NCBI GenBank assembly: GCA_016291405.1
Contig: JAEEXG010000008.1
Location: forward strand, 1 to 64,000
Reading direction: 5' to 3'
DNA length: 64,000 nt
Origin: Lachnospiraceae bacterium
GTDB lineage: Bacteria; Bacillota; Clostridia; Lachnospirales; Lachnospiraceae
A program made the position numbers and the translations under genes. This document shows, piece after piece, positions 60,699-64,000 of this stretch; within the stretch, counting starts at the first letter, position 1, and every line of letters starts with the position of its first letter. A model generated the notes under the pieces. It saw only the letters and a list, made by a program, of their open reading frames with translations. It had not been told where the DNA came from and searched no databases.

Positions 60699-62993
60699 GT
60701 GATTTCTAAGAAAGTCGGCAAAACTGCATTATTTACATTGGGCTTAGGTTTATGCCTTTCCTTTTTGTACCCTTCTTTAGACTCTTATGCTTCGGACTTT
60801 GTGAGCGAAGTTTTGGATGAAGTCAATGATTCCATTGATACAATCAGAGAAAATAAGGAAATACTTGCAACCATATATCTTTGTGACACCTATGACATAA
60901 AGGATGCTCCGAGCAAAACTGCGGGCACCGTTCAAACCGTCTTTAGCGGCCAGTCCGTTACCATTTTGGAAAATACCACCGATGAGGAAGGAAACGTTTG
61001 GGCTAAGGTGTCATTTTTCTATGGGGAAGATAAGTACGGATATGTAGAAAGAAGCTATCTTGCCACAGCGGATAATGATTACTTAGGCGCAGAAGAAGAT
61101 GCGGGAATAGTCGATAACAAAATCGAAGACCCGATAATAAACTTCATAGCTCCAAAGCTTTACATGAAAAGCGGGAACCTTAACTTAAATTTGGACGGCT
61201 TAAACAGGGCCGGCATTATGTCGGAGGGCGACACAGATTCAGATGTTTCTGAAAATGAAATAGATATGTCGTTAACAGACGGAGAGGACGGAGAAGAAAC
61301 CCCTTCAAATCCGGATCCTTATCCCGCTGATATTATGGCTTTCCCCGAAAGCTACAGAGAAGCTTTGGCAGCACTTAAAAACGCTCACCCAAATTGGACC
61401 TTTGTAAAGATGCCAACAGGCGTGTCATTTCAGACGGCGGTAAACAGTGAACTTGGCGATAAAAGCTTAATTCATTCTTCACTCGGCGCGGCAGTAAGAG
61501 AAGGACTTTACGGTCAAAACACCTGGTATTACGCAACTCCCGAAATCCTTAGCTATTACATGGATCCAAGAAACTTCTTAAATGAAGAAAAGATATTCCA
61601 GTTTGAACTTTTAACATACAATGCCGAATATCACACGCAGCCGGCTCTTGAAACCTTCTTAAGCACTACATTTATGAAAGGCCCTGCACATGCTCCCCAA
61701 ATGGACATAACCTATGCAGACATTATTTGGAACCTCTCAAGAGTTAAGAATATAAGCCCCTTCTTCCTTGCATCAAGAATCTATCAGGAGCAGGGAAACG
61801 GCACTTCGCCTATGATTTCAGGCACTTACCCGGGATATGAAGGGTATTATAACTACCTAAACATCGGGGCAAGCGGAAAGACAAACACCGAAGTAATTAC
61901 AAACGGTCTTTCCTATGCAAAGAACAGTGGCTGGTCTGATCCCTACAAAGCCATAGACGGCGGAGCAGATCAGATATCAAAAAATTACGTTTTAAAAGGT
62001 CAGGACACCTTATACCTTCAGAAGTTTAACGTAAATCCCGCAACAGGAAACATGTACGGACATCAGTACATGCAGAATATTTCCGCGGCCTCATCGGAAA
62101 GCTCTTCCACAAAGAAAATGTATGCGGGAGCGGGTTCTTTAAACCAGAATTTCGTGTTTAAGATTCCTGTATATAACGATATGCCCGATACTCCGAGCCC
62201 CTATCCTCAGAGCAATCAAAAGGCAGTTTTATACTTGCCGGATAGTGCAGCTTCAAACAACGTGACACTATCATCGGAAGTTTGGATTGACGGCGTAAAG
62301 AAAACAAGCACAAGCAGAAACAGATACATTGTGGTGGACACAGAGTCTCAAAGCGCCACAAATGCAGTTATATATAAATACAATTCCGCAGGTACATGCA
62401 CGGGTATGTATGTGTGGTTATTAAACTACGCTAATGGCGGATATTCGGTAACATATGAAAGCGAGTTAGAGGACTTGCTTAATATTGTCGGGTTCTCGAT
62501 TAGAATCAAAGGTGATTCAGGAATAAGAGCCATGACATCGATCAATAGAAACTTGAGGTTGAAACTCTTAAATCAAGGAGTCGATGGCTATAAGGCGACG
62601 GAATATGGAACCGTTGTAATGACGAAGAACAACCAAGCAGTTTATCCGTTTGTAAGGGGCGGTGAAAAGACAGCCGTAGGTCTAGCGTATGGAACGGATA
62701 GTTCAGGAAAAAGAATTGATGCCATCTATGAGACGGTAGATGGAAGAGATAGATTCACTTCAGTTTTGATAGGACTTCCGGCTAAATCATATAAAAAAGA
62801 CTATTCCTTCAGAGGATATATAGTTTTAAAGAATTCTACCAGAACGATAGTAATCTATGGACCACCTTCATCAAACAGTATTTATAACTTGGCAAATATT
62901 TATATTGCCGGAAGATATTATAAACAGGGTTCAGCTGCAGATATTTTCTTACGACAGATAATTGCGGATGGCGATAATCCGCCAACACCATAG
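60699..62993 (+). CDS. Secreted SH3b-glucosaminidase, peptidoglycan hydrolase
   Basis: 764 residues from a GTG at 60699, which follows GAGGGAGGGG; the track's ATG at 60636 lies before that site. It starts with a signal peptide (KKVGKTALFTLGLGLCLSFLYPSLDSYASD). An SH3b domain follows (about residues 60-125), then an acidic linker and a glucosaminidase domain (about 230-460) with RIYQEQGNG, holding the likely catalytic Glu, and NYLNIGASG. The C-terminal ~170 residues form an unrecognised beta-rich domain. It should cleave GlcNAc-MurNAc bonds for cell separation or turnover. A lipoprotein gene follows. Confidence 0.85.
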   Translation: MISKKVGKTALFTLGLGLCLSFLYPSLDSYASDFVSEVLDEVNDSIDTIRENKEILATIYLCDTYDIKDAPSKTAGTVQTVFSGQSVTILENTTDEEGNVWAKVSFFYGEDKYGYVERSYLATADNDYLGAEEDAGIVDNKIEDPIINFIAPKLYMKSGNLNLNLDGLNRAGIMSEGDTDSDVSENEIDMSLTDGEDGEETPSNPDPYPADIMAFPESYREALAALKNAHPNWTFVKMPTGVSFQTAVNSELGDKSLIHSSLGAAVREGLYGQNTWYYATPEILSYYMDPRNFLNEEKIFQFELLTYNAEYHTQPALETFLSTTFMKGPAHAPQMDITYADIIWNLSRVKNISPFFLASRIYQEQGNGTSPMISGTYPGYEGYYNYLNIGASGKTNTEVITNGLSYAKNSGWSDPYKAIDGGADQISKNYVLKGQDTLYLQKFNVNPATGNMYGHQYMQNISAASSESSSTKKMYAGAGSLNQNFVFKIPVYNDMPDTPSPYPQSNQKAVLYLPDSAASNNVTLSSEVWIDGVKKTSTSRNRYIVVDTESQSATNAVIYKYNSAGTCTGMYVWLLNYANGGYSVTYESELEDLLNIVGFSIRIKGDSGIRAMTSINRNLRLKLLNQGVDGYKATEYGTVVMTKNNQAVYPFVRGGEKTAVGLAYGTDSSGKRIDAIYETVDGRDRFTSVLIGLPAKSYKKDYSFRGYIVLKNSTRTIVIYGPPSSNSIYNLANIYIAGRYYKQGSAADIFLRQIIADGDNPPTP

Positions 62994-63004
62994 GAGGGAC
63001 AAAG

Positions 63005-64000
63005 ATGAAGAAAAATAAATCTATATTCTTATTAGCATCGATTCTTGCATCGCTGGTTCTTCCGGCATGCACGAATCCCTTTGAAGCAACGATTCACAGA
63101 GGCAATGAAGGATTATTTGATTCATCAAAGAATAATGCGAGCCAAGGCTCATCTCTTTCAGAATTAGACGGAGAGCTAAAAGAGGTTCTTTCGCTTATGC
63201 AAAAAGAAACCGCAGAGGGCTTAACCAAAGACGAATACATGACACTTGCTTCTTTGTGCGAAGGAAAGGGCATGGTGAAAGCAAAGAGGGATGTATTGGA
63301 AGATGCATACAGACTTTTTCAAGACCCTGAAATTTTGGAAGAGTGTGAAAATATAAGCGTAAACGGACTTGAAGAAAGCGATGAAGTTGTTAAGCTTCTA
63401 GACGCTGTTCTAACCGGAATGGCTACAGGAACAGGGGATTTGTCCGAGGCGGCAGATCTGATTGACAGTGACGGTTTCTTCGATACCTTGATGCCTAAAC
63501 TTAAAGAAGGAAGAAGAAATTACTTTTACGAAGAAGACGCTGAGCCTTATTTTGTGCTTACGGTAGGTTATGCCGAAAACGGCGAGAAGGCTGTGGAGGC
63601 ATACTTCTTTGATAAAGCAACAAAAACTTGCTATATACTTCAAAAAAGGTTAAACCAGTTTTCTTTCTTTACCGAAATGGGTGAATTTGAGAACCTTGAA
63701 GATGTATTTAACAGATTCAAATCAGAAACCTTTGAAAAACTAACAGTCGATAGCTATTCGGGAGTTATGAAGAAAGAAACCGGAAGCATAAAAGAAGGGA
63801 AGCTTGTAGGAGACTACGAAGCGGTTGTTGCATACTTTGATAACTATGCAAACGACAAGGTTTCTACCCTTATAAAGAACATGGATAATTACTCAAAGGT
63901 AGTATTTAAAGGCGCCTTTGATGAAAACGGAAAACCTTCCGTTGAAGCGCTTAGCGATAAAAACATAGAAAAACTCGTTAAAACCGAGGATGGAAAAACG
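63005..64000 (+). CDS. Lipoprotein, truncated by the window end
   Basis: The ATG at 63005 follows AGGAGGG by about 7 nt, and the frame is open for 332 codons to the window edge, so it is absent from the ORF track. The signal KKNKSIFLLASILASLVLPAC is a lipoprotein signal with the lipobox LPAC. The mature part is acidic and hydrophilic, with segments like SGVMKKETGSIKEGKLVGDYEAV that recall MORN-like repeats. Function unknown. It is translated from the same transcript as the upstream glucosaminidase. Confidence 0.78.
   Translation, partial: MKKNKSIFLLASILASLVLPACTNPFEATIHRGNEGLFDSSKNNASQGSSLSELDGELKEVLSLMQKETAEGLTKDEYMTLASLCEGKGMVKAKRDVLEDAYRLFQDPEILEECENISVNGLEESDEVVKLLDAVLTGMATGTGDLSEAADLIDSDGFFDTLMPKLKEGRRNYFYEEDAEPYFVLTVGYAENGEKAVEAYFFDKATKTCYILQKRLNQFSFFTEMGEFENLEDVFNRFKSETFEKLTVDSYSGVMKKETGSIKEGKLVGDYEAVVAYFDNYANDKVSTLIKNMDNYSKVVFKGAFDENGKPSVEALSDKNIEKLVKTEDGKT

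Noticed and set aside
1-64000. CRISPR arrays, tRNA or rRNA genes, insertion sequences, prophage genes
   Set aside because: None found: no regularly spaced repeats, no transposase or integrase frames, and no tRNA-like cloverleaf noticed by eye.

Overview
The window reads as a chromosomal segment of a Gram-positive Clostridia species, most likely a Lachnospiraceae member (Butyrivibrio/Roseburia-like). The evidence is a moderately low GC content, strong AGGAGG-type ribosome binding sites throughout, the gene order rpmG-secE-nusG-rplKAJL, then the S10/spc/alpha superoperon, then rplQ-ecfA1-ecfA2-ecfT-truA-rplM-rpsI, zinc-binding (C+) forms of L33, L36 and S14, a zinc-lid adenylate kinase, and a long PPi-dependent phosphofructokinase. 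Genus and species cannot be settled from the sequence alone.

Bases 1-26,600 are core genome, almost all on the + strand. First come the 3' end of a YfhO-like membrane protein gene, rpmG-secE-nusG, and rplK-rplA-rplJ-rplL with an L1/L11-type leader and an L10 leader that contains an attenuator. A short interruption follows (a DUF2752 membrane protein on the minus strand, a small two-helix membrane protein, and a SAM methyltransferase). The ribosomal superoperon then runs from rpsJ, behind a roughly 300-nt untranslated leader, through secY, adk, map, infA, rpmJ, rpsM, rpsK, rpsD and rpoA to rplQ. After it come the ECF vitamin-transporter energising module (ecfA1, ecfA2, ecfT), truA, and rplM-rpsI behind an L13 leader.

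Bases 26,600-64,000 are a mosaic of small accessory transcription units. These include Nudix and ASCH proteins, an SDR-type protein, an HD-like protein, an XRE regulator with a membrane domain, a PAP2 phosphatase, an ECF sigma/anti-sigma pair, a MerR regulator, an antibiotic-resistance-type ABC-F ATPase behind an attenuator, a DUF4867 protein, a tandem GNAT protein and a TSUP permease. Next are a nucleoside phosphorylase, a GNAT-methyltransferase fusion and a second methyltransferase, all behind an unannotated 37-codon ORF. Then come a pair of small membrane proteins, LarC, a TetR regulator with a cystine-type ABC importer, HAD, thioesterase, TRIC, GGDEF, AEC, a hybrid histidine kinase, DUF362, a zincin-like lipoprotein, a HigA antitoxin with a broken HigB remnant, PPi-PFK, a secreted SH3b-glucosaminidase and a truncated lipoprotein gene at the end.

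The most interesting signals are regulatory. (1) At 40,080-40,335 a consensus promoter drives a 37-codon ORF whose 3' part carries an exact 10-nt copy of the 3' arm of the downstream terminator. The terminator abuts the ribosome binding site of a nucleoside phosphorylase/acetyltransferase-methyltransferase operon, which is the layout of a leader-ORF attenuator. (2) A perfect 18-bp operator repeated 42 bp apart brackets the promoter of a cysteine-rich TetR gene that precedes a cystine-like importer. (3) A sigma-28-type promoter precedes a small protein with a flagellin-like C-terminus. (4) A HigB toxin has been deleted down to its first ~20 codons while HigA and a 20-bp palindromic operator survive. 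(5) An ABC-F attenuator carries two mini-ORFs. (6) A textbook 19-bp-spacer MerR promoter is present. (7) Two perfect DnaA boxes lie outside any oriC context. All homology statements come from recognising families by eye; no database search was run.
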